NCBI RefSeq assembly: GCF_051846915.1
Contig: NZ_JBPYCR010000011.1
Coordinates: 1-64,000 of the forward strand
DNA length: 64,000 nt
Origin: JBPYCR01 sp051846915
GTDB taxonomy: Bacteria; Bacillota; Bacilli; Bacillales; Amphibacillaceae
Direction: 5' to 3'
Position 1 is the first letter of the stretch. Every line of letters starts with the position of its first letter. Under the pieces are notes generated by a model that saw nothing but the letters and a program-made list of their open reading frames with translations, searched no databases and was not told where the DNA came from. A program made the translations under genes and the position numbers. This document shows, one piece after another, positions 16,524 to 25,438 of this stretch.

Positions 16524-18264
16524 AGGTTAATAAATCCCTTTCGATTTGATTCCACTTGTCCTGGTGCCACTCCGTATTTTCTGTACGATTTGTTTGGACT
16601 TCTATCACTGTTATACCTGATGAAGCGTAACTGTATGAAAGGTAATTTTTTAGTTCTTCTAGTGTATTTGCTAGGTAATATTTACCGCCATACATTTGAA
16701 CAGCGGGCTGAAAATCAATATGAAGCGGCGTCCCAAACAATTTTTCAAAGTTGTTTTCATTTTTGGACTGTGGTAAAAAGGAAAAAATGCCACCACCATT
16801 ATTATTTAACAGTAATATTGTCATATTTAATTCGTATTGCTTGGCTGTCAAAAGACCATTTAAATCATGATAAAATGACAAATCACCCAACAAAAGTGTA
16901 ACAGGTTGATCTGTTGCAGCTGCCGTGCCAAGTCCACTAGATACAACTCCATCTATTCCGCTCGCACCCCGATTGGCAAGTAGTGTTAACGTTTTTTCAG
17001 TAGTCATAAAAAAGGTATCAACATCTCGAATGGCCATGCTATTTCCTACAAACAAACTACTGGAATTCGGTATTTCATCTAATAGACATTTGACTGCTGT
17101 TCCTTCCGTTAAATCTGTATTTCCTTCATCCATTAGAATGGTTTTCGACCGTTCATTTACTTGTTGCCATTTAACGAGCCAATCGCTATCCGATGCTTTC
17201 CTTTCTGGAAGTACAGTAAGTAAATCGTCGCATAAAGAATTTGGTTCACTATATATAAAATTCGTAGCATTCCCGACAGGATCCCGTGAGCCGGCATGTT
17301 CTTCCACAACGAATTGCCTTACATCCTGCATTTCTTTAACATAAAAAAGAAAACTTTTAGATATTGGCATGGCACCAAAACGAATAATAAAGTCTGGTTT
17401 TAATTGTTCACGGATCGTTGGATTGCGCAATATCGCGTCATATCCTTCAACAATCTGTTCTTTTTCATGTCTTCCCGCACGAAGCTGGGACAGCGGATCA
17501 GCCAGCACAGGTAAATGCCATGCAGCAGCCAATTTTGTTATAGAAGAAGCAAGTTGTTGATCCACTTGAGGGCCACAAACAATGAGCCCTTTCTCTTTCC
17601 CGTTCAGGAGTGCCGACAGTTCGGCAATATTTGTTTGATCCAATCTTCTTTTACCGCTTGCGACCGGATGAAAAGCACGCAACGAATTTTTTTCCTCTCC
17701 CCACATATTTTCCAAGTTAAAATCTGGGATGAGTGGTTCACGAAATGGAAAGTTCAGATGAACCGGACCTTTGTTTCCCGTTTGTGCTTCGTAAATAACG
17801 CGCGATGCTTTACTCCGTGCATAGGCCAACATTTGCGGAGAAGCTTCCGGAAGTGCCATGTCATGAAACCATTTCACGTAATTGCTATACATTCTAATTT
17901 GGTCAATCGTTTGAGAGGCTCCGATATCGCGCAATTCATGCGGTCTATCTGCTGTCAAAACGACTAATGGAATTCGACTGTAATACGCCTCAACAATGGC
18001 CGGGTAATAGTTGGCTGCTGCAGTTCCGGAAGTACAAAGTAATGCCACAGGTTCCATCGTTTGTTTAGCGATCCCCAAGGCAAAAAAAGCAGCCGATCGT
18101 TCATCAATGATTACCCAGTCCTTTATACGCTCATGCGCAGCAAGCATCATCGCGAGCGGTGTGGAACGGGATCCTGGAGAGATGACAACATCACGAAGGC
18201 CACTTGTAGAAAGCTCATCTACAAAATTCCCGGTATATCTTGTTAACTTTTCCGTATAATTCAT
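16510..18264 (-). CDS. menD: SEPHCHC synthase (MenD)
   Basis: A 584-residue thiamine-diphosphate enzyme adding succinate semialdehyde from 2-oxoglutarate to isochorismate. The N-terminal block ISPGSRSTPLA and the C-terminal ThDP-binding region GDLSFYHDLNGL followed by NNNGGGIFS are present. Length fits MenD (about 580). Its ATG overlaps the menF stop in a TGATG, and it overlaps menH at the other end, so menF-menD-menH form a tightly coupled operon. Confidence 0.97.
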   Translation of the reverse strand: MNYTEKLTRYTGNFVDELSTSGLRDVVISPGSRSTPLAMMLAAHERIKDWVIIDERSAAFFALGIAKQTMEPVALLCTSGTAAANYYPAIVEAYYSRIPLVVLTADRPHELRDIGASQTIDQIRMYSNYVKWFHDMALPEASPQMLAYARSKASRVIYEAQTGNKGPVHLNFPFREPLIPDFNLENMWGEEKNSLRAFHPVASGKRRLDQTNIAELSALLNGKEKGLIVCGPQVDQQLASSITKLAAAWHLPVLADPLSQLRAGRHEKEQIVEGYDAILRNPTIREQLKPDFIIRFGAMPISKSFLFYVKEMQDVRQFVVEEHAGSRDPVGNATNFIYSEPNSLCDDLLTVLPERKASDSDWLVKWQQVNERSKTILMDEGNTDLTEGTAVKCLLDEIPNSSSLFVGNSMAIRDVDTFFMTTEKTLTLLANRGASGIDGVVSSGLGTAAATDQPVTLLLGDLSFYHDLNGLLTAKQYELNMTILLLNNNGGGIFSFLPQSKNENNFEKLFGTPLHIDFQPAVQMYGGKYYLANTLEELKNYLSYSYASSGITVIEVQTNRTENTEWHQDKWNQIERDLLTYDSR

Positions 18265-19655
18265 CAGGCATCCTCCAAAACAGATAGCATCGGAAGTAGC
18301 TTCACATTTGTTTCCTCAAATTCCAATTCCGGATCAGAATCCTTCATTACGCCACATCCTGCAAAAAGTGAAACTTCATCTCCTTGAATTAAACCAGAGC
18401 GAATCGCAACGGCAAATTCTCCGTTCTCATTACTGTCCAGCCAACCGACAGGGGCGCCATACCAACCTCTATCCATTTGTTCATGTTCTCGTATGAAAGC
18501 AAGTGAAGCATCCCGAGGAACACCACCTAGAGCCGGTGTCGGATGCAATTTTTCTATAATATCAAAAATACTGGCGTCTTCTTTTAATTTCGCTTGAACA
18601 GGCGTATATAAATGGTGTAAATTTTTCAAATGATATACAACGGGTTGTGCTGGGATATCGATATCAGTACAGTAGGATTTCATGCTTTTTTTAATCATTT
18701 GTACGACGTATTCATGCTCTTCCCGGTTTTTTTCATCGTGGAAAAGCTCTTCACTTATTTGTTTATCCTCTTCGGCAGTGTTTCCTCTCGGAGCAGTTCC
18801 TGCCAGACATGTGGATAATAAATCTTTTCCTTGTATTTTCACAAGCCTTTCCGGCGTTGCACCAATAAAGCAATCCTCGTCTTGTTCAAATGCAAAAATA
18901 TAACTGTTTTTTTGTTTTTCAATTAATTTTTTTAATATAACACTTACTTCTGCTTGTTTATCCAATTTTACACGCATTTCACGGGCAAGAACAATTTTTT
19001 TTGCGCGGTTATTTTTTATTTCATTAATTGCTTTTTGCACACTATCAAGCCACTTGCTGATGCCTATTTCATGTTTGGATTCAATTACAGCGGCAGTAGG
19101 AAATTTAGTCACCTCATCAATATGGATTAGTTCGTGTATTTGACCCCACTTATTAATGAAATCATCGAAGTAATCGTTTTTCGTTACAACAGTAATCATC
19201 GTTAAATAATAATTGTTTTTACTTTTAAGTAATATAAATTCAGGTACGGTAAATTGACTTGATTGGAAGTTTTTCCATAAGCTTTTCTGTTCACATTGCG
19301 GATCAAAGGACATTCCGCCCAGTGCAACAACTCCCGTTCCTTCTTCTCTATATGGATCATGGATAATCGCTTCATCAAGCAGCTCTTGCCACTCTTTTTT
19401 CGTCACTGCAAACCGAGATTCATCGGCTACAATCTCCAATGCATTTCCAATACCAACAAGAAAAAAATCGTCTGCAGTGCTTGTCCAGAATGTGCGATTT
19501 TTATTAAGTCTTTTAGCTGCTTCAAAAAAATGTAATGGATCCGTCGCCTCAATGCGTTTTGTATAACTGGCTATTTTTGTTTGTTTATCTTTGTCAGCTT
19601 GTTGAATGGCACGATTAAACAACGTTTCCATCGATTTTTCTTCTACTTCTATCAT
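18264..19655 (-). CDS. menF: isochorismate synthase
   Basis: A 463-residue chorismate-binding enzyme converting chorismate to isochorismate, the first committed step of menaquinone synthesis. C-terminal chorismate-binding motifs are seen: the HPTPALGG block, PVGWLDSNENGEFAVAIRS and GCGVM(K)DSDPELEFEET. The start has GGAGG 8 nt upstream. The gene is first in the men operon; its promoter should lie in 19660-19860, between it and divergent menA, but I could not pick a clear one. Confidence 0.96.
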   Translation of the reverse strand: MIEVEEKSMETLFNRAIQQADKDKQTKIASYTKRIEATDPLHFFEAAKRLNKNRTFWTSTADDFFLVGIGNALEIVADESRFAVTKKEWQELLDEAIIHDPYREEGTGVVALGGMSFDPQCEQKSLWKNFQSSQFTVPEFILLKSKNNYYLTMITVVTKNDYFDDFINKWGQIHELIHIDEVTKFPTAAVIESKHEIGISKWLDSVQKAINEIKNNRAKKIVLAREMRVKLDKQAEVSVILKKLIEKQKNSYIFAFEQDEDCFIGATPERLVKIQGKDLLSTCLAGTAPRGNTAEEDKQISEELFHDEKNREEHEYVVQMIKKSMKSYCTDIDIPAQPVVYHLKNLHHLYTPVQAKLKEDASIFDIIEKLHPTPALGGVPRDASLAFIREHEQMDRGWYGAPVGWLDSNENGEFAVAIRSGLIQGDEVSLFAGCGVMKDSDPELEFEETNVKLLPMLSVLEDA

Positions 19656-19868
19656 TTCCTAAACCTCCGATATGCTACTTGAGGACTCCTTCTCCATTTT
19701 ATGCTCTTTTTCTTCGTTTCTCAAGGAAAGGACTATTAATTTCATGTTTGTATTTCTTATATTGCATTTTCATACGTATATAATGACGATTTTGCCATGA
19801 AATTGACACCGCACCCCTAATTCTCTAAAATGAATCTGATATGCACAATTCCAAGGAGAGAAACAGAT

Positions 19869-20798
19869 ATGCAAAGTAAAACAGATATAAAAAAAGCTTT
19901 AAACGAACGAGATGGTTTCCAAATATGGTGGCGACTATTAAGGCCACATACATTAACCGCCTCTTTTATTCCAGTATTTATTGGCACAATGGCAGCACTA
20001 CTGGAAGGCTCCTTTCAAGTCTATTTATTTATTGCCATGTTAGTTGCCTCCATACTAATTCAGGCTGCGACAAATATGTTTAACGAGTACTATGACTTTA
20101 AGCGAGGATTAGACAATGAGAAATCTGTAGGCATCGGTGGTACGATTGTCCGCGATGGTATTTCACCAAAGACCGTTTACAATTTAGCAATTACATTTTT
20201 TGGAATAGCACTTTTTCTTGGTATTTATATATGCATGGAATCCAGCTGGTGGATTGCAGTTATTGGATTGGCTTGTATGCTTTTTGGTTATCTTTATACA
20301 GGCGGTCCCATTCCAATCGCTTACACCCCTTTTGGAGAGTTGTGTGCGGGTTTGATTATGGGAACTGTTATTATTGCAATTAGTTATTACATTCAAACGT
20401 CTGCACTTTCTGTCGATGTTATTCTTATCTCGGTGCCTGTTGCACTCTTTATAGGAGCCATCCTTCTTTCAAATAACATTCGTGATTTGGATGGTGACAA
20501 ATTAAACGGAAGAAAAACAATTGCCATTTTATTAGGCAGAAAAAACGCCATTCGCCTGTTAGCATCATTTTTTATATTTTCCTATATTTTAACGATTATT
20601 TATATCGTCATGAATATCCTTCCTGTTTGGTCGTTGCTAACACTGTTAAGTGCGAAAAAGGCAGTAGATGTCATTAATGGATTCTCTGGTAAAAGTAACC
20701 CAATAGAAATGATGCCCGCCATGATTGCGACAGGAAAAACGAATTCAATCTATGGTTTTTTGCTTGGTTTTTCATTATTACTAAGTGAATATTTCTAA
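19869..20798 (+). CDS. menA: 1,4-dihydroxy-2-naphthoate polyprenyltransferase
   Basis: A 309-residue UbiA-superfamily membrane prenyltransferase attaching the isoprenoid chain to DHNA. The first Asp-rich motif (NEYYDFKRGLD, about residue 80) and the second (NNIRDLDGDKLNGRKT) are present, with about eight or nine membrane segments. The ATG at 19869 is chosen because AAGGAGAG lies upstream; a frame extension 13 codons earlier lacks a site. Divergent from menF and followed 13 bases later by a thioesterase gene. Confidence 0.95.
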   Translation: MQSKTDIKKALNERDGFQIWWRLLRPHTLTASFIPVFIGTMAALLEGSFQVYLFIAMLVASILIQAATNMFNEYYDFKRGLDNEKSVGIGGTIVRDGISPKTVYNLAITFFGIALFLGIYICMESSWWIAVIGLACMLFGYLYTGGPIPIAYTPFGELCAGLIMGTVIIAISYYIQTSALSVDVILISVPVALFIGAILLSNNIRDLDGDKLNGRKTIAILLGRKNAIRLLASFFIFSYILTIIYIVMNILPVWSLLTLLSAKKAVDVINGFSGKSNPIEMMPAMIATGKTNSIYGFLLGFSLLLSEYF

Positions 20799-20811
20799 AA
20801 GGAGCAATAGA

Positions 20812-21198
20812 ATGGAGAAAATAAACAACACATTGATGAAAGCTCTAGGAATAGAAGTTGTTGCGCTCGATCGCGATTTGGTGGAAATGACAATGCCTGT
20901 GGACGATCGAACTCATCAGCCGGCAGGTTATTTGCACGGTGGAGCAAGTGTATTACTCGCAGAAACTGCTGCTAGTGTAGGTGCCTATATAAATGTTGAC
21001 CCGGAACTGTTTAACGTTTTCGGTATGGAGATTAATGCGAATCATATTAAAAGCAAAAAAACAGGGCTTGTTACTGCCCAAGCTACGCCACTTCATATTG
21101 GTAGAACGACAATGGTCTGGAATATTTCAATTAAAGACGAAAAGGACGAATTAGTCTGCTCCTCACGATGTACCATTGGAGTTGTTCCAAAGAAATAA
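20812..21198 (+). CDS. menI: hotdog thioesterase, probable DHNA-CoA hydrolase
   Basis: A 128-residue PaaI/YdiI-type hotdog-fold thioesterase. The HGGASVLLAETAAS segment (about residues 44-57) carries the active-site Glu/Gly region of the family. The family includes MenI, which releases DHNA from DHNA-CoA between MenB and MenA. Placement 13 bases after menA, with AAAGGAG 7 nt before the ATG, makes MenI the best assignment. Function is from family plus context; other acyl-CoA substrates are possible. An in-frame start at 20785 overlaps menA and is not favoured. Confidence 0.85.
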   Translation: MEKINNTLMKALGIEVVALDRDLVEMTMPVDDRTHQPAGYLHGGASVLLAETAASVGAYINVDPELFNVFGMEINANHIKSKKTGLVTAQATPLHIGRTTMVWNISIKDEKDELVCSSRCTIGVVPKK

Positions 21199-21210
21199 TA
21201 TGACAAATAA

Positions 21211-21252
21211 AAACTCGAAAAGCGGAGCATGTCCGGCTTTTCGAGTTTTTTT
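21211..21252. terminator. terminator after menI
   Basis: AAACTCGAAAAGC (21211-21223) pairs with GCTTTTCGAGTTT (21236-21248), followed by T's on the plus strand. The A-run before the stem may let it work for ribU on the other strand, whose stop is 40 bases away. Confidence 0.85.
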
Positions 21253-21290
21253 AAAAAGTATAAAACTTTGCACATAGCTGTCTAACTTAA

Positions 21291-21875
21291 TTACCCAAAT
21301 TTCATTTGTTTTTGTTCAATCCAGCTTCTCATTCGAATAAACAGTGGAACAAAGAGTATCCCAACAATAATACCTTTAATTAAGTTAAATGGCAGCACAC
21401 CGGCCATAACCGAAACCCATTTTATCTGCTCATTCATTTCCATCCCAATAAGCCATGAATACGCCGGTAAAATAATAATATAATTTAAAACGCTCATTCC
21501 GACAGCCATAATGACCGTGCCGGAAACAAGACCAGAAATGACACTTTTTACACCTTTATATTTATGATAGAGTACAGCAATAGGAACAGTAAACATGACA
21601 CCGGCCAAAAAATTTGCTGTAACTCCGATCGGGTCACTTGCGCCTCCGATCACCAAATATAAAATGTTTTTTATTGCTACAACGAGCACACCGGCAAAAG
21701 GCGAAAATATAAATGCTGCCATTATTGCAGGTACATCACTAAAATCAATTTTTAAATAAGGTGGTAGAAACGGTAGCGGGAAATTCAAAAAGAACAACCC
21801 GAGCGAAATAGTCCCCAGTAGGGAAATAATAATAAGCTTTAACAATTTTGATGATCGCATTGTTGAATGCATCAT
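21291..21875 (-). CDS. ribU: ECF transporter S component, riboflavin (RibU)
   Basis: A 194-residue membrane protein with about six hydrophobic segments, the substrate-binding subunit of an energy-coupling-factor transporter for riboflavin. The FSDVPAIMAAFIFSPFAGV and GASDPIGVTANFLAG stretches match the RibU family. It needs the shared EcfA/A'/T module encoded elsewhere. The FMN riboswitch in its leader supports the ligand assignment independently. GGAGG lies 6 nt before the ATG. Confidence 0.94.
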   Translation of the reverse strand: MMHSTMRSSKLLKLIIISLLGTISLGLFFLNFPLPFLPPYLKIDFSDVPAIMAAFIFSPFAGVLVVAIKNILYLVIGGASDPIGVTANFLAGVMFTVPIAVLYHKYKGVKSVISGLVSGTVIMAVGMSVLNYIIILPAYSWLIGMEMNEQIKWVSVMAGVLPFNLIKGIIVGILFVPLFIRMRSWIEQKQMKFG

Positions 21876-21961
21876 CGATCTCCTCCTTCATCCTATATCG
21901 ATCCATATCTATTGATGAAGGATAAGCCGTATTTGAAAATCATTTTTTTCTAATGAAAACT

Positions 21962-22185
21962 AAAAACCCTAAAACCATTTGGCTTTAGGGCATAATTATA
22001 CATAGGAAAATGGAATGTGTTTACATCCATATCAAAAACGGCTTCATCTTCTCCCATCCAGACTGTAACTGTCGGCCCCAGACTTACACTGGGTCAACCG
22101 CTAGGCAATATGCCGTCGCGGGTCACGGGCTTGGAATGATTACACTCCTTACCGTCGGTCGGGAATTTCACCCTGCCCCGAAAAT
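21962..22185 (-). promoter_or_regulatory. FMN riboswitch (RFN element) and terminator
   Basis: Read on the minus strand, 22047-22185 carries the RFN landmarks: GGGGCAGGGTGAAATTCCC, GACCGACGGTAA, AAGCCCGTGA, GGTTGACCCAGTG and GATGGGAGAAG. About 55 bases further, CCCTAAAGCC-type sequence (21981-21990) pairs with GGTTTTAGGG (21967-21976), then five T's. This is the expected FMN-dependent terminator ahead of ribU. Confidence 0.97.
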
Positions 22186-22254
22186 GGAATCGATATTTAA
22201 TTACTTATTATTATACAGGTTTTAAAAAATTATGCAACATATCACCGTAAAAAA

Positions 22255-23313
22255 TTAATCTTCCAGTGGATTTAAGCTTTCCTCTCCAGTTAAAGAGGCA
22301 ATCATTGTGACGAGTAATTCAATGACTTCTTCCATATCTTTAAAACTTGCTGTTTCAACTGGTGAGTGCATATAACGCAAAGGTAATGAAACGAGAGCTA
22401 CTGGAACCCCTTTACCTGTCACACGCATTTTATCCGCATCTGTACCTGTCGCACGAGGCGTTAACTCGTATTGAACTTTTATTTTTTTCTCACGGGCGGC
22501 ACTTTCCAGCAACTTATTTATTTTAATATTAATTGGAGCACCCTTTGCAATAACGGGGCCTTTTTCCAGACGTATGTCGCCATGTTTATTTTTATTCACA
22601 CCAGGATAATCTGTAGCAAACGTAACGTCACAAGCAATCGCCATCGACGGTTCTATTGCTGCAGCAGCAAAATAAGCTCCGCCCATATTCGTTTCCTCAT
22701 TCACCGTACTTGCCGCATACACCCCTACATGACAATCTTTTTTCGAAAGACGTTTTACGATTTCTGCAACAATAAATGCACCCGTACGGTTGTCCAATCC
22801 TCTACCGGAAATATAACGGTCCATTAATTGTTCCGGGTCTGTTTTATATACAGCCAAATCACCTATTTGTACTTGCTTTTCGGCTTCCTCTTTAGATTTA
22901 AACCCACAATCGATAAATAAATCGTCCAAGCCGAAGTCATTTTTTAATCCACCGTGATGTTGGGCATTTACTCCAATTACACCGACGGGTTTTCCACTAT
23001 AACCAAGCACAGTCACCTTCATCCCGACAGCCGCTTTCGGATTAATCCCTCCCATTTTATCAAAATGAAGAAATCCTTCTTCATCAATTCGATTAATAAC
23101 GAGCGCAATTTCATCGCAATGTCCTGCCAGTAAAACTTTAAAAGGATTATCCGGGTTCAATACTGCAATGGCATTACCTGCATGATCAGTTCTTATTTCA
23201 TCTGCATATGGTTGTATATTTTTAATCCACTTTTTTTGAATTTCGATTTCATTGCTTGACGGTGATGGTGTTTTCAATAGTTCATACAAAAACGGTTTGT
23301 TTAATTGGATCAA
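22255..23313 (-). CDS. M42 family metallo-aminopeptidase
   Basis: A protein of about 352 residues of the M42 (glutamyl aminopeptidase / YsdC / YtoP-like) family. Metal ligands and catalytic blocks are visible: AGHCDEIALV, GRGLDNRTG, NEETNMGGA, CDVTFATD and PLRYMHSPVE. These are cytosolic, often tetrahedral aminopeptidases. I favour the TTG start at 23313, preceded by GGGAGGAA with 8-nt spacing, over an ATG six codons earlier that would overlap the ribosome site. It is monocistronic; a FMN-riboswitch gene lies downstream and a thioredoxin-like gene diverges. Confidence 0.9.
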   Translation of the reverse strand: MIQLNKPFLYELLKTPSPSSNEIEIQKKWIKNIQPYADEIRTDHAGNAIAVLNPDNPFKVLLAGHCDEIALVINRIDEEGFLHFDKMGGINPKAAVGMKVTVLGYSGKPVGVIGVNAQHHGGLKNDFGLDDLFIDCGFKSKEEAEKQVQIGDLAVYKTDPEQLMDRYISGRGLDNRTGAFIVAEIVKRLSKKDCHVGVYAASTVNEETNMGGAYFAAAAIEPSMAIACDVTFATDYPGVNKNKHGDIRLEKGPVIAKGAPINIKINKLLESAAREKKIKVQYELTPRATGTDADKMRVTGKGVPVALVSLPLRYMHSPVETASFKDMEEVIELLVTMIASLTGEESLNPLED

Positions 23314-23461
23314 ATTTATTTCCTCCCACATTCATTCTTTTTCTTATCATAGCATTATAGCGTTAAATCATAAACAGAGCACTTCTATTTACGATTAATT
23401 ATTCGTCAGATAAACTGTTATTAAGTTATCGCACATTCATTTTAAATAAGGAGGCGTTTGC

Positions 23462-24019
23462 ATGCATTTAAATGATTGGTTTGAAAAAGGCGCTGCACCC
23501 GACACGTATATGGATTCGTTGGAAAAGCATAAAGAAGGGTTTTTCCATATTTATAATCATTTCAAGCTCCCAAACGATGATAAGGAATTTTTGCAGAATC
23601 TACAAGAAAACAATCTGCGTGTTATTGTATTGGCAGAACCTTGGTGCGGTCATTGTATGCTTAATATCCCAGTCCTGCTTCGGCTTTCCGAGAAGGCCGA
23701 AATGCCAGTAAGTTTTTTAGCACGTGATAAATATCCTGAATTAATGGATCACTATTTAACAAATGATAAACGTATTATTCCTATTTTTGTGTTCATTAAT
23801 GAACATGGAAAAGAAATTGCAAAATGGGGGCCGCTTGCACCAAAGACAAAACAATTTACAGACGAATTAAAAAAAGAACTACCGCCGAAAGATGACACTA
23901 ATTATCAGGACAAATTCCAGGAGGTTATCACGCATTTATCAAAAACGTTTATAGAAGATGAAGCGTTTTGGACTGCTTCCTATGAAGATATTAAAAAGGA
24001 ATTGCAACAAACCCTTTAA
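23462..24019 (+). CDS. thioredoxin-like protein with WCGHC motif
   Basis: A 185-residue cytosolic protein with a thioredoxin fold and a WCGHC redox motif (about residue 61), followed by FVFINEHGKEIAKWG in the position of the cis-proline strand. It is longer than classical thioredoxins because of an N-terminal extension of about 50 residues and a C-terminal charged tail. No signal peptide is visible. The partner is unknown. AGGAGG precedes the ATG. Confidence 0.85.
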   Translation: MHLNDWFEKGAAPDTYMDSLEKHKEGFFHIYNHFKLPNDDKEFLQNLQENNLRVIVLAEPWCGHCMLNIPVLLRLSEKAEMPVSFLARDKYPELMDHYLTNDKRIIPIFVFINEHGKEIAKWGPLAPKTKQFTDELKKELPPKDDTNYQDKFQEVITHLSKTFIEDEAFWTASYEDIKKELQQTL

Positions 24020-24156
24020 ATACCGGGATTTAACATACATATAATGTTAAAGCCTGTATTTGCTGAATTAACAGTTTTTTGATTGACTTCGTTATCTATG
24101 CTACTATAAATGAATCTGTTTAAATTGCTTAAACTAAATATAGGAGCTGTTCAACA

Positions 24157-24543
24157 ATGATAAACAACCTTGAAGTAGGTCAAGTGACAACTGGAAAAGT
24201 AACTGGAATTCAGTCTTACGGTGCTTTTGTTGCCATCAGCGATGAAATACAAGGACTCGTTCATATTTCCGAGATTACACATGGTTTTGTAAAAGATATT
24301 AACGATCATTTAAGCGTTGGTGATGAAGTAGACGTAAAAATTGTAAAAATTGATGAAGCGAATAATAAATTATCGCTTTCCATTCGTGCAACAGAAGAAC
24401 AACCGGATAAACAACCTAAATCAAAGAAAGCGCCAATGAAACAGGAACAACCACAGGAAGATACAGGTTTTAATACGTTGAAAAATAAATTGGAAGAATG
24501 GATTGAACAATCCACCGAACGTGAAAATATATACAAAAATTAA
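24157..24543 (+). CDS. yugI: S1 RNA-binding domain protein, general stress protein 13 (YugI)
   Basis: A 128-residue protein with an N-terminal S1 domain (residues 5-75; VGQVTTGKVTGIQSYGAF and QGLVHISEI) and a charged, proline/lysine/glutamine-rich C-terminal tail. It resembles B. subtilis YugI, a ribosome-associated general stress protein. Start has AGGAG 9 nt upstream. It is followed by a strong terminator and, as in B. subtilis, lies next to yuzA, patB and kapB genes. Confidence 0.9.
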   Translation: MINNLEVGQVTTGKVTGIQSYGAFVAISDEIQGLVHISEITHGFVKDINDHLSVGDEVDVKIVKIDEANNKLSLSIRATEEQPDKQPKSKKAPMKQEQPQEDTGFNTLKNKLEEWIEQSTERENIYKN

Positions 24544-24568
24544 CCCTAATTCCATGGTTAACGAAACG

Positions 24569-24606
24569 AAAGCTTTCTCCGTTAAGTGCGGAGAAAGCTT
24601 TTTTGA
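24569..24606 (+). terminator. yugI terminator
   Basis: AAAGCTTTCTCC (24569-24580) pairs with GGAGAAAGCTTT (24590-24601), followed by T's. A second T-rich stretch follows. Confidence 0.88.
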
Positions 24607-24689
24607 TTTTTTCTTTTGACGAATGATTTGATGTTTGCTCAAGTGAAGTCACTCATCCGATTAACGTGTGCATTTTTCAGGAACCTAAA

Positions 24690-24935
24690 TTAAATATCTG
24701 TTCTTGGTTCTTGTTCCTTATTGCTGATAAAATCCCGATCCGGTCTAAATAGTAAGGATAAACTAATTAAACCGCTAATTCCGACCAATGTATAAATAAC
24801 CCGCGCAAAACCTGCTGCCTGGCTACCCTGGCCAAAGATTGCCGCAACTAAATCGTATTGAAATAAACCAATCAAGCCCCAATTTATTGCACCTATAATC
24901 ATAATTGCCAACGCAGCTCGTTGCAATCCACTCAT
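24690..24935 (-). CDS. yuzA: DUF378 membrane protein (YuzA)
   Basis: An 81-residue protein with two or three hydrophobic segments and the GAINWGLIGLFQYDLV signature of DUF378 (B. subtilis YuzA). I use the ATG at 24935 because AGGAGG sits 9 nt upstream; a TTG three codons earlier directly abuts the ribosome site. Function is unknown. The neighbours yugI and patB match the Bacillus order. Confidence 0.88.
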   Translation of the reverse strand: MSGLQRAALAIMIIGAINWGLIGLFQYDLVAAIFGQGSQAAGFARVIYTLVGISGLISLSLLFRPDRDFISNKEQEPRTDI

Positions 24936-25296
24936 TCTATCCAACCTCCTTTTTCATTAGTCTACCTATACAAACGTCAACAAATCCAAAATCAGAATTT
25001 AGGATTTGAACATCTGCATAATTCACCGGCAAAAACTATATTCACCAGTGTATAATATTCTTTACAAAGAAAAAGGAATTATACGAGTCGTATTTAAATC
25101 TGATTCAAACAGATTGAGCAAAGGATTATCTCTTAGAAAATTAATTCAATAGTCACTGAATAAATAATCATACTGCGGAAATATATATTGGTGTTTCAGT
25201 TATACAAAATCAAATAAAAAAGTGATAATTGATGTTTAATATTTAATTACGAGGGTATACTAAATATCGTAAGACTTTCTCGTATTCCCCCTGTAA
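24936..25296. other. intergenic region, no gene seen
   Basis: About 360 AT-rich bases between yuzA and an orphan terminator. A TATAAT lies at about 25051 and a TATACT at about 25256, either of which could be a -10 box, but no convincing -35 partner was found. No open frame with a ribosome site was found. Transcription ending at the orphan terminator at 25297 may originate here. Confidence 0.4.
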
Positions 25297-25327
25297 GCAA
25301 AGCGATTAATCGCTTTGCTCTTTTTTT
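25297..25327 (+). terminator. orphan intrinsic terminator
   Basis: GCAAAGCGAT (25297-25306) pairs with ATCGCTTTGC (25309-25318) and is followed by TCTTTTTTT. The preceding plus-strand gene (yugI) has its own terminator 700 bases earlier, so this one may end a small RNA or act as an attenuator ahead of patB. Confidence 0.8.
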
Positions 25328-25438
25328 ATGTTTATTTGCTATGACCCTCTCACACTTTTAATAGACAAACTGCCATCCATGTACATTTGTTGTATATTCG
25401 TTATAATATTCATATAAGGACTATAAAAGGAGAATTCA

